Shown: piece by piece, positions 46,252 to 56,762 of the stretch
Numbering within the stretch: position 1 is the stretch's first letter
Layout of the letters: each line of letters begins with the position of its first letter
NCBI RefSeq assembly: GCF_019457595.1
Contig: NZ_CP080419.1
Coordinates: 3,224,001 to 3,288,000, forward strand
DNA length: 64,000 nucleotides
Reading direction: 5' to 3'
Source of the DNA: Shewanella psychrotolerans
GTDB lineage: Bacteria; Pseudomonadota; Gammaproteobacteria; Enterobacterales; Shewanellaceae
Program-made: the position numbers and the translations under genes
The notes under the pieces: model-generated
What the model saw: the letters and a program-made list of their open reading frames with translations, nothing else
What the model was told of the DNA's origin: nothing
Database searches by the model: none

Positions 46252-47283
46252 ATGAAAGTAACCATTAATGATGTCGCAAAATATGCTGGGGTATCAATCA
46301 AAACCGTATCTAGGGTAACCAATAAAGAGCCCTCGGTCAGACAAGCCACTATCGACAAAGTCAATGAAGCAATTACGGCTTTAAACTACCAGCCCAATGT
46401 CGCAGCAAGAAATTTGGCTGGCACAAAATCTTATGTCATCGCGTTCGTTTACGATAACCCAAATGCTTACTATGTCATTGATATGCAGAACGGAATTTTG
46501 TCATCATGTAAACAAAGAGGCTATGAGCTTCTTATTCACCCTTGTGATGCCACATCAGATAACATCTGCCAAGAACTAACAGATATGGTTCGCCATGCAA
46601 GACTCTCAGGCTTAGTGTTAACACCACCTTTATCTGAAAACCCTAAAGTTTTAGACGCGTTAAACACTATAGGAGCTAATTACGTTAGGATTATTGCTGG
46701 CGAAGTTGCTGACAAGCATGGTGGATTGTCAGTGTTAGTGAACGATAAACATGGCGCGGTATCAATCACTCAACACTTAATCGACTTAGGCCATAAACGT
46801 ATCGCCTTTATCAGTGGTGATCACCAACATGAATCAACCAAAGAACGTTTAGCCGGTTTTAAATTCGCCATGGAGAAAAATCATTTACCTATCGATGATA
46901 GTTATATCATCGATGGTCAATACTCTTTTGAGTCTGGAGTAGAAGGTGCTAAAACACTGCTAAATAACCCTTGTAAGCCAACTGCAATTGTTGCCTGTAA
47001 CGATGAAATCGCCGCCGGCGCACTATTTGCGGCACGTTTAGAAGGTATTGCCATCCCTTCCGAGTTATCGATAGTAGGCTTCGAAGACAGTCCGTTTTCA
47101 CGACAAACTTGGCCCAAACTAACCACAGTACATCAACCGAATGGCAAGATAGCACAAACTGCCACAGAGCTATTAATCGCGAATCAAACCAAAAGCGACA
47201 ACATCTTACAAGATGAAGTTTTTGTTCCTGAGCCAGTGATCAGAGATTCATCTTCACGTCCACTCAAGTCTTCAACGCTATAA
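46252..47283 (+). CDS. nagR: LacI family regulator NagR of GlcNAc utilisation
   Basis: 343 residues. The helix-turn-helix TINDVAKYAGVSIKTVSRV (residues 4-22) is the LacI hallmark, with the hinge helix NVAARNLAGTKS after it and a sugar-binding effector domain. In Shewanella, NagR takes the place of E. coli NagC and is released from DNA by a GlcNAc-pathway metabolite. The four strong operators and one weak one in this window all lie next to nag genes. It is divergent from the receptor and ends at a shared terminator with glnB. Confidence 0.92.
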   Translation: MKVTINDVAKYAGVSIKTVSRVTNKEPSVRQATIDKVNEAITALNYQPNVAARNLAGTKSYVIAFVYDNPNAYYVIDMQNGILSSCKQRGYELLIHPCDATSDNICQELTDMVRHARLSGLVLTPPLSENPKVLDALNTIGANYVRIIAGEVADKHGGLSVLVNDKHGAVSITQHLIDLGHKRIAFISGDHQHESTKERLAGFKFAMEKNHLPIDDSYIIDGQYSFESGVEGAKTLLNNPCKPTAIVACNDEIAAGALFAARLEGIAIPSELSIVGFEDSPFSRQTWPKLTTVHQPNGKIAQTATELLIANQTKSDNILQDEVFVPEPVIRDSSSRPLKSSTL

Positions 47284-47295
47284 TATTAAAAAGTA

Positions 47296-47326
47296 AAAGC
47301 CGTTAAATATAGTATTTAACGGCTTT
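47296..47326. terminator. bidirectional terminator between nagR and glnB
   Basis: AAAGCCGTTAAATA and TATTTAACGGCTTT pair exactly around TAG. The poly-A and poly-T bases serve both convergent genes. Confidence 0.9.
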
Positions 47327-47351
47327 CTATAAAACGAATTAACAAGCGCAA

Positions 47352-47702
<351 letters not shown>

Positions 47703-47937
47703 TTAAAATAACTCAACGACTAACCACCTGAAACAATAGCTTATCACGCCCCATAAATACACAGAAGCCGATTATATCAATATGCAAAAAGAAGCTGTAT
47801 TCATAGAACGCAACAATATAAAAACCGCATCCAAGCACAAAGATAGCTAACTATACTGGTTAGTTGTGACGTTATATTTGTCTCAATTAGCCTGTGGCTG
47901 TGGAATACAGGCAAAATAAATGTTCAAGGAATGAACG

Positions 47938-48474
47938 ATGAAAAATCAAAATGGATTTACCTGTGGATTTTCCTGTGGTTTTACCTTAATTGAGTTAATG
48001 GTGACGCTGTCGGTCGCTACTATACTCCTCTCCATAGCAGTACCCAACTTATCCAGCCTACATCAGGTATATCGCGCCGATGCAGCGATAAGAATCATCC
48101 AACAAACACTGCAGTTTGCTCGAAATGCCGCCATTAATTATGGTGTGCGGGTAACGGTATGCCCAGTCAAAGATAATCAATGCACTAATGATTGGCACTT
48201 AGGACTCAGTGTTTTTACTGACTCAGGTACCAGCAATCAGCTCGATGGTAATGACAAACTATTGATGCAAACAGCCTCATTCGATCGCGATGACTTCGTT
48301 TACTACAACCGCGCTGCGGCACGCTTTCAGCCTGATGGATTAGCATCAGGCACTAATGGCACATTGCGATACTGTCCAAGTTCAAAAACTAACCCCTATT
48401 CTAAAGCGGTAATAGTTAATCAAGCTGGAAGGGTAAGATTTTCAAAAGATACAAATATTAGCTGTGACGGGTAG
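47938..48474 (+). CDS. fimT: GspH/FimT family type IV pseudopilin (first copy)
   Basis: 178 residues. A class III signal peptide: MKNQNGFTCGFSCGFTLIEL, cut by PilD most likely at G14-F15 before TLIELM with glutamate at +5. The next 22 residues form the hydrophobic pilin helix. The rest is the GspH beta domain, with a C-terminal disulfide pair. The N-terminal GFTC-GFSC-GFTL is a 4-residue triplication not usual for the family. It is a minor pilus component, on the opposite strand from the pilV-pilE operon it probably works with. Confidence 0.88.
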   Translation: MKNQNGFTCGFSCGFTLIELMVTLSVATILLSIAVPNLSSLHQVYRADAAIRIIQQTLQFARNAAINYGVRVTVCPVKDNQCTNDWHLGLSVFTDSGTSNQLDGNDKLLMQTASFDRDDFVYYNRAAARFQPDGLASGTNGTLRYCPSSKTNPYSKAVIVNQAGRVRFSKDTNISCDG

Positions 48475-48536
48475 AAGATAGTTTTATCCAATTAATATTT
48501 CGCAATAAAAGAGCAATATCAGTTTCTGCCAAATTC

Positions 48537-48568
48537 CTTTTTAATGCCAAACTATTGGCATTAAAAAG
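48537..48568. other. 14-bp perfect hairpin between the two fimT-like genes
   Basis: CTTTTTAATGCCAA and TTGGCATTAAAAAG around ACTA. It is palindromic with poly-T and poly-A edges and may be a weak terminator or a stabilising structure. Confidence 0.6.
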
Positions 48569-48641
48569 AATGAGTTATATATACTGAAATCCGCTTACAT
48601 CTCGCTTATACTTACTCAAGGCTTCGCGAGGATTAATAAGC

Positions 48642-49130
48642 ATGCGCAATCGTTCACAAGGATTTACACTAGTCGAGTTGATGGTCACCATTGCCGTAGC
48701 AGCCATTTTACTCACCATTGGTGTTCCCTCGCTAGTGTCTATGTATGAGGGATTTAGGACCAATAGCAACGTTGAAAAGATTCACAATGTTATGGCTTTT
48801 GCGCGCAACCAAGCCATTAGCTACGGTGCAACCGTTAATGTCTGTCCATTCGCTAGTGTAAGCACTTGCGGCACTAGTGCAGACTGGAGTGGTGGAATAC
48901 GGGTATATATTAACTCGGCAGGAACAGACAAAGAATTAAGAGCTATAGACAGCTTTCACAGCAATGACAAAGTTAAGGGACCCTCAGGTACCATCACCTT
49001 CTCCCCTGAGGGATTATCATCTGGCGGAACTCTTATCTACTGTCCTGGCGGAAAAACAGCTGAGTCTCAAAGCGTTGATATTACTACTAGCGGAAAAATC
49101 TCCTATGGCAACGATGGCAACTCTTGCTAA
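48642..49130 (+). CDS. GspH/FimT family type IV pseudopilin (second copy)
   Basis: 162 residues. Prepilin leader MRNRSQG is cut at G7-F8 before TLVELM. The GspH domain follows and ends in a cysteine (GNDGNSC), paired presumably with an earlier one. About 30 percent like the first copy by eye, with the shared stretches FARNQAISYG and NVCPF. It could be FimU. AAGG lies about 20 bases before, so its ribosome-binding site is weak. The pair of pseudopilins precedes a shared terminator facing tapY2. Confidence 0.88.
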   Translation: MRNRSQGFTLVELMVTIAVAAILLTIGVPSLVSMYEGFRTNSNVEKIHNVMAFARNQAISYGATVNVCPFASVSTCGTSADWSGGIRVYINSAGTDKELRAIDSFHSNDKVKGPSGTITFSPEGLSSGGTLIYCPGGKTAESQSVDITTSGKISYGNDGNSC

Positions 49131-49202
49131 CCACACTTAACACATCATATTACGCCCTGAGCATTATACTCCTGAGTCCTATACTCCTGCCCCCTATATG
49201 AC

Positions 49203-49227
49203 AAAAGCCCTGCATCGCAGGGCTTTT
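49203..49227. terminator. bidirectional terminator between fimU-like gene and tapY2
   Basis: AAAAGCCCTGC and GCAGGGCTTTT pair exactly around ATC. It serves the plus-strand pseudopilin and the minus-strand pilin operon. Confidence 0.92.
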
Positions 49228-49255
49228 AGTTAGCTTTATAACACAGCTCAAATCG

Positions 49256-49555
49256 TTATCTTAATGTCTGCTTATCTTTAGCTTTAGCTTCTTTACTACT
49301 AAACTCTTGGCTCAGAGGAACGCACTCCTCCACTTCCTTAATGAAGTACTTCTTGCCCTTTTTATCCGTTAACTGCTTTCCGGGTAAACTAGCGGCCCTT
49401 AAACGAACATCTTTTTCATCCCAGCGATAAAAAACGACTTGATCGCCTTTCTTAGCACTATTGATAAAGCACTTATAATCCTGCTTGGCAGCCACTGCCG
49501 ACGTAGTCACGCCATATAAAACTAAGCAAGATAAAGCTCCTATAAATTTCATCAT
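49256..49555 (-). CDS. tapY2: TapY2-like small exported protein of the type IV pilus locus
   Basis: 99 residues from the ATG at 49553-49555 (GGAG eight bases before), or 98 from the adjacent ATG. A signal peptide ends at AVA-AKQ. The short mature part has [26 protein letters not shown] and [14 protein letters not shown], with two cysteines. I recognise this as the TapY2 family that follows pilE in Shewanella and Aeromonas minor pilin operons. Function is unknown. It overlaps pilE by four bases. Confidence 0.75.
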   Translation of the reverse strand: MMKFIGALSCLVLYGVTTSAVAAKQDYKCFINSAKKGDQVVFYRWDEKDVRLRAASLPGKQLTDKKGKKYFIKEVEECVPLSQEFSSKEAKAKDKQTLR

Positions 49556-49941
49556 TTCCAACACTCCGTAGAGGGGCCTTTAACCCCCGCAGATGTCATA
49601 GTGATTGTCGTACATGTCGAATCACGGGCAGCTTGACTGCCTTGAGCTGTAGCTGTAATGGTAAAAGAGCTCGTTCCAGCCGAAGCCACACTGTAATGAC
49701 CATGTTCAGTAACAAAGGGATTTGCAAGCCCGAGTTTAGCCATGTCGGTCGCATAAGCACGATTATCTAAATAGTACTGCTCTTGTAAATTAGCCACTCT
49801 CATCACTGCTGCAACCCCTTCAGAGCGAGCACTCTTAGTTATGTAGTCGATATAAGATGGATAGGCAATCGAAGCTAGGATCCCAACGATTGCCACCGTG
49901 ATCATCAACTCAATTAAGGTAAAGCCTTTTACTTTTTGCAT
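49552..49941 (-). CDS. pilE: type IV pilin PilE
   Basis: 129 residues. A prepilin leader MQKVKG is cut before F7, followed by the methylated phenylalanine, the E5 glutamate and the hydrophobic helix [23 protein letters not shown]-terminal disulfide loop is formed by cysteines in DSTCTTI and STECWK. In this operon PilE acts as a minor pilin that joins PilV-W-X-Y1 to the fibre. It comes two bases after pilY1 and overlaps tapY2. Confidence 0.92.
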   Translation of the reverse strand: MQKVKGFTLIELMITVAIVGILASIAYPSYIDYITKSARSEGVAAVMRVANLQEQYYLDNRAYATDMAKLGLANPFVTEHGHYSVASAGTSSFTITATAQGSQAARDSTCTTITMTSAGVKGPSTECWK

Positions 49942-49943
49942 TA

Positions 49944-52900
49944 CTAATTAATCTCATTCTGATGATAATAAAGCTTATTTGTATTTAAACAGGCATCAAG
50001 GTTAATTGTTCCTGTACAATTAAATCCATTCTCATCACAAGTACCTTTACCAATGATCAACCTGATCTGGCTTTCACAATCAGCCTCAGGCTCAGGCTCA
50101 GGCTCAGGCTCAGGAGGATTACACCCCTCACCTTCACAAGGTGGACAATCCTCTCCCTCGCAAGGAATATACTTATCTACTGGTGGGGTAATAATCTTAG
50201 GCGGCTGTGGAATACAATTATCACATACGTCAATAACATACTCTTCAGAATAACGAGCCCCTTTATGCAAATCTAATGTATACAATCTACCAACAGAAGA
50301 AACGGTACACACATCTTGATCAGCCGCTGGTTGAGTGGGAATAAAGGACGTAAAATACACTTTCCCTCTGATAATGACTGACGGCGATAAACTTTTTTCT
50401 CCCGCTACAGGAAAGTCATAATACCAACCTTTCTTAGTACCAAATTCGATATTTTCAGCCTCCGTAATCGGTGACGCTGATGTCACATCATAGAGGTTTG
50501 AAAACGTAATCGCTTCAGGTACGGCAGAACCTCCAGAACCAAACTGTTGAGTAATAACATTCCTATCTTGTAAAACAAAAAACATATCATTAGTTACTCG
50601 ATCCAACGGTTCAGCCCTATTACCTGTACCTAAAGTCACAGCATCATAAGGAACATTTTGATAAGCGACAGTGGTAGTCGTACCTGACGCATCAGTAACA
50701 GTGACTTTGGTTGTGTTAGTAAAATAGGTTTGGGCAACTGTTGGCTCATAAAAGAAACGACGATCGTTACTTAATGTCCCCCCAAAATCAGCGAACTTAA
50801 ATCCGCTCCAAGTAGTCTTATCATCAAAAGGCATGTCCATTCGCCAAACTTTACCGCCTAAATCTGACGCATACAATCTATCTGTATAACCGTCACTATT
50901 GCTATCCAGCGTCGCTATAGAACCAACGATTGAATCTTCTATACCTGCCAATATGGTATTACCGCTCGCTCCAAATTTATGCACTAATGAGCCTGTCTCT
51001 GCGTCCACAATAAAAACAGCACGTCCATCGGAGTTTTTTCCCGTACCGGAGTCATAACCATGATTGTAACCTCCGCCGAAAATCACTACTGGTTTATCAG
51101 AACCAGGGACTTTAGTAACTACAGGGGTTGACCAAGTTTGCCCTAAATCAGTGAAACCATCGGTACTATTGGACACTTTCCACAATAATTTGGGTTTGGC
51201 AGAAGGATCTGTCACATCAAACGCAAAGTATGTTTCGCCGCCCCTTCGCATACCAATAAATAACCACGCTTTAGTTATAGAACCACTAGCACTTCTCTCT
51301 AAATAGGCAACCGGTGAGCCATCTAAACCATAAACACTATGCCCTAGGGCATAATTATTTCCTCTAAGAGTCGTCACATTGGGCAGTAGTTGGTAAGGCA
51401 TAAATGCCCAACTTTCAGAAACTGACGTACCTGTATCTTTGAAAGCATGAAGCATCCCATGATTTGTTCCAAAAAATATAATCACATTGGAACCGTCGCC
51501 ACCATAGTCTATCGCAAGCGGTTGCGAATGCAGAGGGTCCCCAACTATATCGCCTCGAACACCGGAAAAGTCCTCAGATGTGAACTCCCCATCATCAGCT
51601 TTATCAACATTGTTACCTTTAATCCACTCAAACGCTTTACTTAACTCAGCAGTCGAATCTGGCAATGACATGTATGTTGCTAAAGAGCTCGTTCCTCCGG
51701 CATATGATGCCGCATTAGCCACAGATAAAGTAGTAACTGAGCCACCTGAACCTATATCGCTATATAAGTTACGTTCGTCAGGAGAAATCGTTCTAGCAGC
51801 CCCCCCAAGAATAACATCATTGCCATCAGGCGAGCCTGAACAATTACTCCAAAAACTACAAGCCGTTTCGGAAATACCTCCAGAGCTATCAATAGCAGGT
51901 TTCCCTGTAGCATCCACAAGAGTTCCACTTGAATTTACTTTTAGCTTCTTGAGGTTACCTGCCCATTTTGGACTTTGAGAAGGGCGAAAGAGTGCGTAAT
52001 ATGCAGAGTCTAGTGTTCTTGTAGGATCTGCATTACTAAAAGCGACTCCGGGAGCAGAAAAACGCTGACCGGTCTTGGTTATTTCATCAACTATATTACT
52101 AATTTTTTCTTGTAACTGAGCGGTATCATTAGCGGCAAAGTACTTACCACCACCACGTCTAGCTGTTTCAATCAATAATGGCTCAGCTTCAGACCCCTCC
52201 GCTAAACTAAAACCAATTGAATGAGTAATAACTCGTTGAAAATTCTCTACATTAGGCATTATATCATTATTATACATATATCCAGCTAATGCAGGTAAAT
52301 AGCTAGACCTATTCCTAACGGTGTCATATTCATATGGTGCATCATTTAACGTTTTTATAAAATCATCGGCACTAGTGTCAACTGTTGGCGCACCATCTGT
52401 GATATAAATAACGTACGCAATTTTATCACACTCAGATAATGGGGATTTATAAGTGGTGCCACCATTAGCTTCAATACTTGAATCATAGGGCGGTCTGTTA
52501 GACCGATACCAATTCGAATAGTTACTATCAGAATGACCAAAAGTAATACTTCCACCGCTAAAGTATCTATAAGCTTCAAATAACGTTTCACACAAAGGAG
52601 TATTTGTCTCAGCAGGAATATTCTCTACAGTACTAATTAATAGGTCCTTTTCTGCACTGGTTCTTTGCTTAATGCCCGCGACAATACGCCCGCCATCTCG
52701 ATCACCTTCTTCAGGATAGTTTAAATTAAAAAGAGCCAAACCAAAATCGACCGATGGGATAGAACTAATTACACCTGTAATTGCACTCTGCGCCATTTCT
52801 AGCCGAGTTGGTGGAGTTTCGTCTGGTGGTAACAAACCACCTTTATACAGTGTGTACCAACGCAGATAATTATCAGTATATAGAGTCACTAACTCACCAG

Positions 52901-53543
52901 CTCCGAAGCCAATAGCTTTAGCTGTATCTTGCGCAGTAGAGTCTGTAGCACCATAGGGAATATAAGTATTACCAGATTTAACACTATCCTGGGGGTAACC
53001 AGGCTCATACCCAGTTAAAGCTTTATTATTATCAGCTGTACCCGCTTCGATATCTTCACCACAATCAACTGGATTGTTCTTTTCAGCACCGCTATTTTCT
53101 TTAATCTGCTGCCATGTTCCTTTACCATTACCTGTAAACTTAAATTCTCGAATATAGCCTGTAAAACGTCCATATTTATCCAATGCTTCTTTTGCCGTAG
53201 CACATCCATTGATTAATTCATTAAATCGCCGAGATTCAGAAGGACTATCAGGTACAGGTAATGAAGACTCATCCATACCCGTGCCAACAGTAAAATAGAT
53301 CATTCGACCTTGATACGAATTGGAGCTACCAACAGCAGGGTAAGGAATATCTGGATCATACCCCTTTTGCCCCCCTTCAACCTCTGCATCCATACTGCCA
53401 GAGTTGTCAAATATGATTAAAACTTTACTACGGTTTTGAGTTAACTCTGGATTTAAATACAAATCAGTATCGTCAGCCTGTGATTGCGCTGACATTGTCA
53501 ATGCAGCGACAAAGCTTGCACATAAGAATTGATTAAACTTCAT
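49944..53543 (-). CDS. pilY1: PilY1 pilus-tip adhesin and biogenesis factor
   Basis: 1199 residues. A signal peptide ends near SQA-DDTD. A von Willebrand A-like domain follows with the metal site DNSGSM (about residues 46-51). The C-terminal beta-propeller holds a calcium-binding EF-hand-like loop DSNSDGYTD (880-888), needed for pilus retraction control in Pseudomonas PilY1. The last 100 residues are Pro, Glu and Cys rich, with [10 protein letters not shown] encoded by five copies of a 6-bp repeat. It overlaps pilX by four bases. The tail is longer and more repeated than usual and probably surface exposed. Confidence 0.93.
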   Translation of the reverse strand: MKFNQFLCASFVAALTMSAQSQADDTDLYLNPELTQNRSKVLIIFDNSGSMDAEVEGGQKGYDPDIPYPAVGSSNSYQGRMIYFTVGTGMDESSLPVPDSPSESRRFNELINGCATAKEALDKYGRFTGYIREFKFTGNGKGTWQQIKENSGAEKNNPVDCGEDIEAGTADNNKALTGYEPGYPQDSVKSGNTYIPYGATDSTAQDTAKAIGFGAGELVTLYTDNYLRWYTLYKGGLLPPDETPPTRLEMAQSAITGVISSIPSVDFGLALFNLNYPEEGDRDGGRIVAGIKQRTSAEKDLLISTVENIPAETNTPLCETLFEAYRYFSGGSITFGHSDSNYSNWYRSNRPPYDSSIEANGGTTYKSPLSECDKIAYVIYITDGAPTVDTSADDFIKTLNDAPYEYDTVRNRSSYLPALAGYMYNNDIMPNVENFQRVITHSIGFSLAEGSEAEPLLIETARRGGGKYFAANDTAQLQEKISNIVDEITKTGQRFSAPGVAFSNADPTRTLDSAYYALFRPSQSPKWAGNLKKLKVNSSGTLVDATGKPAIDSSGGISETACSFWSNCSGSPDGNDVILGGAARTISPDERNLYSDIGSGGSVTTLSVANAASYAGGTSSLATYMSLPDSTAELSKAFEWIKGNNVDKADDGEFTSEDFSGVRGDIVGDPLHSQPLAIDYGGDGSNVIIFFGTNHGMLHAFKDTGTSVSESWAFMPYQLLPNVTTLRGNNYALGHSVYGLDGSPVAYLERSASGSITKAWLFIGMRRGGETYFAFDVTDPSAKPKLLWKVSNSTDGFTDLGQTWSTPVVTKVPGSDKPVVIFGGGYNHGYDSGTGKNSDGRAVFIVDAETGSLVHKFGASGNTILAGIEDSIVGSIATLDSNSDGYTDRLYASDLGGKVWRMDMPFDDKTTWSGFKFADFGGTLSNDRRFFYEPTVAQTYFTNTTKVTVTDASGTTTTVAYQNVPYDAVTLGTGNRAEPLDRVTNDMFFVLQDRNVITQQFGSGGSAVPEAITFSNLYDVTSASPITEAENIEFGTKKGWYYDFPVAGEKSLSPSVIIRGKVYFTSFIPTQPAADQDVCTVSSVGRLYTLDLHKGARYSEEYVIDVCDNCIPQPPKIITPPVDKYIPCEGEDCPPCEGEGCNPPEPEPEPEPEADCESQIRLIIGKGTCDENGFNCTGTINLDACLNTNKLYYHQNEIN
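50085..50114 (-). repeat. five tandem CTCAGG hexamers in pilY1
   Basis: CTCAGG at 50085, 50091, 50097, 50103 and 50109; on the coding strand (CCTGAG)5 gives Pro-Glu repeats. Copy changes would keep the reading frame. Confidence 0.95.
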
Positions 53544-54022
53544 ATTCCACTCCCACTGAGCACTTCCTGCTCAATACCCGTAACGACAGTCAGCTGACCT
53601 AAATTATCCCTGCCAAAACTCACCTGGCTGGATATTTCGACACGTCGACATTGAAATAAACCTGTGCTACTAGCTGCTCCAGTGCGCTGACAAGCCACAT
53701 TTTTAGGCTCAACCTTAAGACCACCAGCCCCATCATCGACTAAAGGAAGAGGGGTTAGTACTTGTGTCCCCCCCAAATAAGCATTGTCATTATCAATATT
53801 GGACATGCTTGCTAAAAATGCTGGAGTCTTATTTAACAAGACGGCAGCAATACCACCATCAGCCAATGCCTTGGCTTCAATACGTTCAGCTCCGGCCCCT
53901 GCCATTCTTAATGATTGAGTAGAATTTACGGCTAAAGCAACACCTATAACTGTCATAATGATGAGAACAATTAACGAAAAAAACAGCACCATACCTTCTT
54001 GCTTTTTGATTTGCACCATCAT
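53540..54022 (-). CDS. pilX: minor pilin PilX
   Basis: 160 residues. The prepilin leader MMVQIKKQEG precedes the helix MVLFFSLIVLIIMTVIGVALAV; methionine, not phenylalanine, is at +1, as in PilX of other bacteria. The remaining beta-rich domain contains SLRMAGAGAERIEAKALADGG. PilX is part of the tip-priming complex. It overlaps pilY1 by four bases and directly abuts pilW. Confidence 0.9.
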   Translation of the reverse strand: MMVQIKKQEGMVLFFSLIVLIIMTVIGVALAVNSTQSLRMAGAGAERIEAKALADGGIAAVLLNKTPAFLASMSNIDNDNAYLGGTQVLTPLPLVDDGAGGLKVEPKNVACQRTGAASSTGLFQCRRVEISSQVSFGRDNLGQLTVVTGIEQEVLSGSGI

Positions 54023-55036
54023 TTAGCTCCCTATAAGCATTGGGTTCTCTAAAATTACGGATGTTGACATAACCTTACGTCTATAATGGTCTTTAGGTGC
54101 GACTATCGTTTTATCTCCTAACTGATATTCAACATCATTGGTGTAAGTAACGTCTTCTTGCAGCGACCTAACCAACACATATATTTTTACAGCAACCAAA
54201 CGGGGTAGTGTAAGTGATATTGCATTTGTATTGGGACTCATTAATGCAGACTCCCACATTGAATTTGAAACGTTAGAAACAGATCTATATATATCCACAA
54301 CACCATCAGCATCATCATCAAACCCATATAACACTCGAATATTTTCTATTCCTTCGACTAGCTGCTCCTCGTTATTCATACCATTAGTTACCGTCAGCGT
54401 ACGTCGTCTCAAAACCGGTACCTCGCCGTCATTTTTAATAAAATAAATATGATGCAGATACTCCCAAATTCGACTATTTTCAAGAACAGGCAAAGATTGC
54501 CCACCAGTAAAAAAAATTGCTTCATTAGATGCGGTTGCGACATAGTGACGTGAAGTATTAAGCGGTAAAGGGGCCCCGGGCCCCAAGAGTCTTTTAAGTT
54601 GAATGACATCGGTATTTGCTCGCACCCCAGTCAAACAATTTATTCCTACTCCACTGCCCCCAGCTTCATAACCCCAAACGCGCCTAAATTGGAGCCCAGA
54701 AGTATTTGGAAGTGTCGCATTATTAGCTCCTCCACCGAAACAATCATTGGGTACTGCCGCCGACATAACATTAGGGTTCGTTGGATCTATATCAGTCCCA
54801 GTATAATCACCAAAAAAACCCAGTTGGCTTATATCACGCTCCATAATAGCCAATGCAATCCGACCGTTTTCTTGTAATTGATTAAACTGGCTGGTTGTCG
54901 TCACATTAGATGACGACATACTGAACATGGTAAACACACCTGCAGTTAAAAACAGGCCTATCACCATAGCGACCATTAACTCAACCAGAGACATACCTGT
55001 CTGATATAATTTCAGATTTTTGGTTATATTTTTCAT
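54023..55036 (-). CDS. pilW: minor pilin PilW
   Basis: 337 residues. The leader MKNITKNLKLYQTG precedes MSLVELMVAMVIGLFLTAGVFTMF. PilW pilins have a methionine at +1 and Ser-Leu-Val-Glu start, and the long C-terminal domain is typical. The N-terminal part after the helix contains NQLQENGRIALAIMERDISQLGFFG, the family core. It abuts both pilV and pilX without spacing. It acts in the tip complex with PilV, PilX and PilY1. Confidence 0.92.
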   Translation of the reverse strand: MKNITKNLKLYQTGMSLVELMVAMVIGLFLTAGVFTMFSMSSSNVTTTSQFNQLQENGRIALAIMERDISQLGFFGDYTGTDIDPTNPNVMSAAVPNDCFGGGANNATLPNTSGLQFRRVWGYEAGGSGVGINCLTGVRANTDVIQLKRLLGPGAPLPLNTSRHYVATASNEAIFFTGGQSLPVLENSRIWEYLHHIYFIKNDGEVPVLRRRTLTVTNGMNNEEQLVEGIENIRVLYGFDDDADGVVDIYRSVSNVSNSMWESALMSPNTNAISLTLPRLVAVKIYVLVRSLQEDVTYTNDVEYQLGDKTIVAPKDHYRRKVMSTSVILENPMLIGS

Positions 55037-55570
55037 CTAAATAATCACTGTTTGAATGGAAAATATGCGGCGATTCTCTTTACTTGCAGCACAAGGTGTC
55101 GAGGTATCAACGATGGGAGAACCTGCATCAATTTTAGTCTCTCTAATACCTCGCCATGCGAGAACAACTGTTACTGTATTAGCATTAACCTCAATACAGG
55201 CCGTTGGCGTATCTAACCCACCAACATTTTGTGTATCTACAGTCTCGTCAGCTCCCGTGAATGACGATTGCCACTCATAAATGTCCCTCAACTGCATCTG
55301 AGATGGTGTACAAACCGCTGCATTACAAGCCGTTGCGGAGGAAGGTGTTCCACTGTAAGTGCCTGCGTAGTTTGTTAACTGAGAGGGGTTCAACTTCATC
55401 CTATTAATAATATCATTGGCATAATATGAAGCCTGGGTTTGCTGAAAAGACTCGAAGCTGCCTCGCTTGGCAACGATGTGAAGGTTAAATATCCCTATTA
55501 ATCCAATCACCATGATCACCAGCGATACCATCACCTCTATTAAAGTGAACCCTTGCTCACGCTTTACCAT
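55037..55570 (-). CDS. pilV: minor pilin PilV
   Basis: 177 residues from the ATG at 55568-55570, with GGAG about ten bases upstream; the frame opens earlier only at GTG. The prepilin leader MVKREQG is cut before F8, followed by TLIEVMVSLVIMVIGLIGIF. The domain has cysteine pairs (AACNAAVC and CAASK). First gene of the pilV-pilW-pilX-pilY1-pilE-tapY2 operon. The region upstream (55571-55747) must contain its promoter and holds a palindrome at 55683-55710. Confidence 0.92.
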   Translation of the reverse strand: MVKREQGFTLIEVMVSLVIMVIGLIGIFNLHIVAKRGSFESFQQTQASYYANDIINRMKLNPSQLTNYAGTYSGTPSSATACNAAVCTPSQMQLRDIYEWQSSFTGADETVDTQNVGGLDTPTACIEVNANTVTVVLAWRGIRETKIDAGSPIVDTSTPCAASKENRRIFSIQTVII

Positions 55571-55682
55571 GGCGTCAAATCTCCGATACACGTCATACTT
55601 TTGACAGCTTTTTCAGTCATTTAGTCTTTTAAAATCTGAAAGTTAACATAACACTAAACTATACTAGTTAATCATAGTTTAG

Positions 55683-55710
55683 TCGAATGTTACTCGCTAG
55701 TAACATTCGA
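55683..55710. other. 12-bp inverted repeat upstream of pilV
   Basis: TCGAATGTTACT and AGTAACATTCGA around CGCT, a perfect palindrome about 115-140 bases before the pilV start. Possible operator for the pilin operon. Confidence 0.6.
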
Positions 55711-55747
55711 GTCTAAAAATATAACTCCATATACCTTGGCTATATTT

Positions 55748-55790
55748 TAGACATAAAAAAAGGAGGCTAAGCCTCCTTTTTTTATGTCTA
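55748..55790 (-). terminator. strong terminator after ispH
   Basis: A 20-bp stem: the core GGAGGC/GCCTCC around TAA, extended by poly-A, poly-T and TAGACATA/TATGTCTA arms. It ends the murJ-ribF-ileS-lspA-fkpB-ispH direction and starts 14 bases after the ispH stop. Confidence 0.93.
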
Positions 55791-55803
55791 AACAGTATAT
55801 TGT

Positions 55804-56760
55804 CTAACGCAGCTCTGCGGGCACAGCAAAAACGGTATCCTCTTTGCGGCCTTCAACTTCAGTGATAACACTCGGAGCAAGCTTAGCAATCGCATCGATA
55901 ACCTGCTTTACAAGTACTTCGGGGGCCGATGCCCCAGCCGTAACAGCGACTTTTTCTATACCGTTAAACCATCCTGGTACAATATCATCAGCATTATCGA
56001 CCAAATAAGACTGCGTCCCCTTTTTTATGGCCAGTTCTTTAAGTCGATTCGAATTCGAACTATTTTTTGAACCTACAACAATAAACAGATCCACATCATA
56101 GGCAACATTACGTACCGCGTCCTGACGGTTTTGAGTGGCGTAACAGATATCATCCTTACGCGGCCCTTGTATCGATGGGAAACGCTTTTGTAGTGCAGCA
56201 ATAACGTCAGCAGTATCATCCATAGATAACGTAGTCTGAGTTACAAAACAGAGGTTATCGGGATCTTTAACCACTAGAGCTTCGACATCTGCTGGAGACT
56301 CTACTAACAAAACCCCACCCTCAGGATTATCGTATTGGCCCATGGTGCCCTCGACCTCAGGGTGCCCAGCATGACCAATAAGAATACACTCAATGCCTTT
56401 ACGGCTAGCTCGAGTCACCTGAAGGTGCACCTTAGTCACCAACGGACAGGTTGCATCAAACACTCTTAATCCACGTTGCTTAGCTTCAGCTCGGACCGCT
56501 TGGGATACGCCGTGAGCACTGAAGATCACAATGCTATCGTCGGGTACTTGATCTAGCTCATCAACAAACACCGCGCCCCTATCTTTTAAATTCTGCACCA
56601 CATAGCGGTTGTGGACGACTTCATGACGCACATAAATAGGTGGCGAAAATAACTCAAGCGCTCGCTCGACAATACTAATTGCACGATCGACCCCTGCACA
56701 AAAACCACGGGGATTAGCTAACTTGATTTGCAAGCTTTGGGGAGGATTAATCATTGTCAT
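55804..56760 (-). CDS. ispH: 4-hydroxy-3-methylbut-2-enyl diphosphate reductase
   Basis: 318 residues. IspH converts HMBPP to IPP and DMAPP with a 4Fe-4S cluster, the last MEP-pathway step. The three cluster cysteines are in PRGFCAGV (C21), [10 protein letters not shown] and [10 protein letters not shown]. The catalytic glutamate lies in the region near [15 protein letters not shown]. It is the last gene of the ileS-lspA-fkpB-ispH group and starts two bases after fkpB. The early ispE is 47 kb away. Confidence 0.96.
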   Translation of the reverse strand: MTMINPPQSLQIKLANPRGFCAGVDRAISIVERALELFSPPIYVRHEVVHNRYVVQNLKDRGAVFVDELDQVPDDSIVIFSAHGVSQAVRAEAKQRGLRVFDATCPLVTKVHLQVTRASRKGIECILIGHAGHPEVEGTMGQYDNPEGGVLLVESPADVEALVVKDPDNLCFVTQTTLSMDDTADVIAALQKRFPSIQGPRKDDICYATQNRQDAVRNVAYDVDLFIVVGSKNSSNSNRLKELAIKKGTQSYLVDNADDIVPGWFNGIEKVAVTAGASAPEVLVKQVIDAIAKLAPSVITEVEGRKEDTVFAVPAELR

Positions 56761-56762
56761 AA

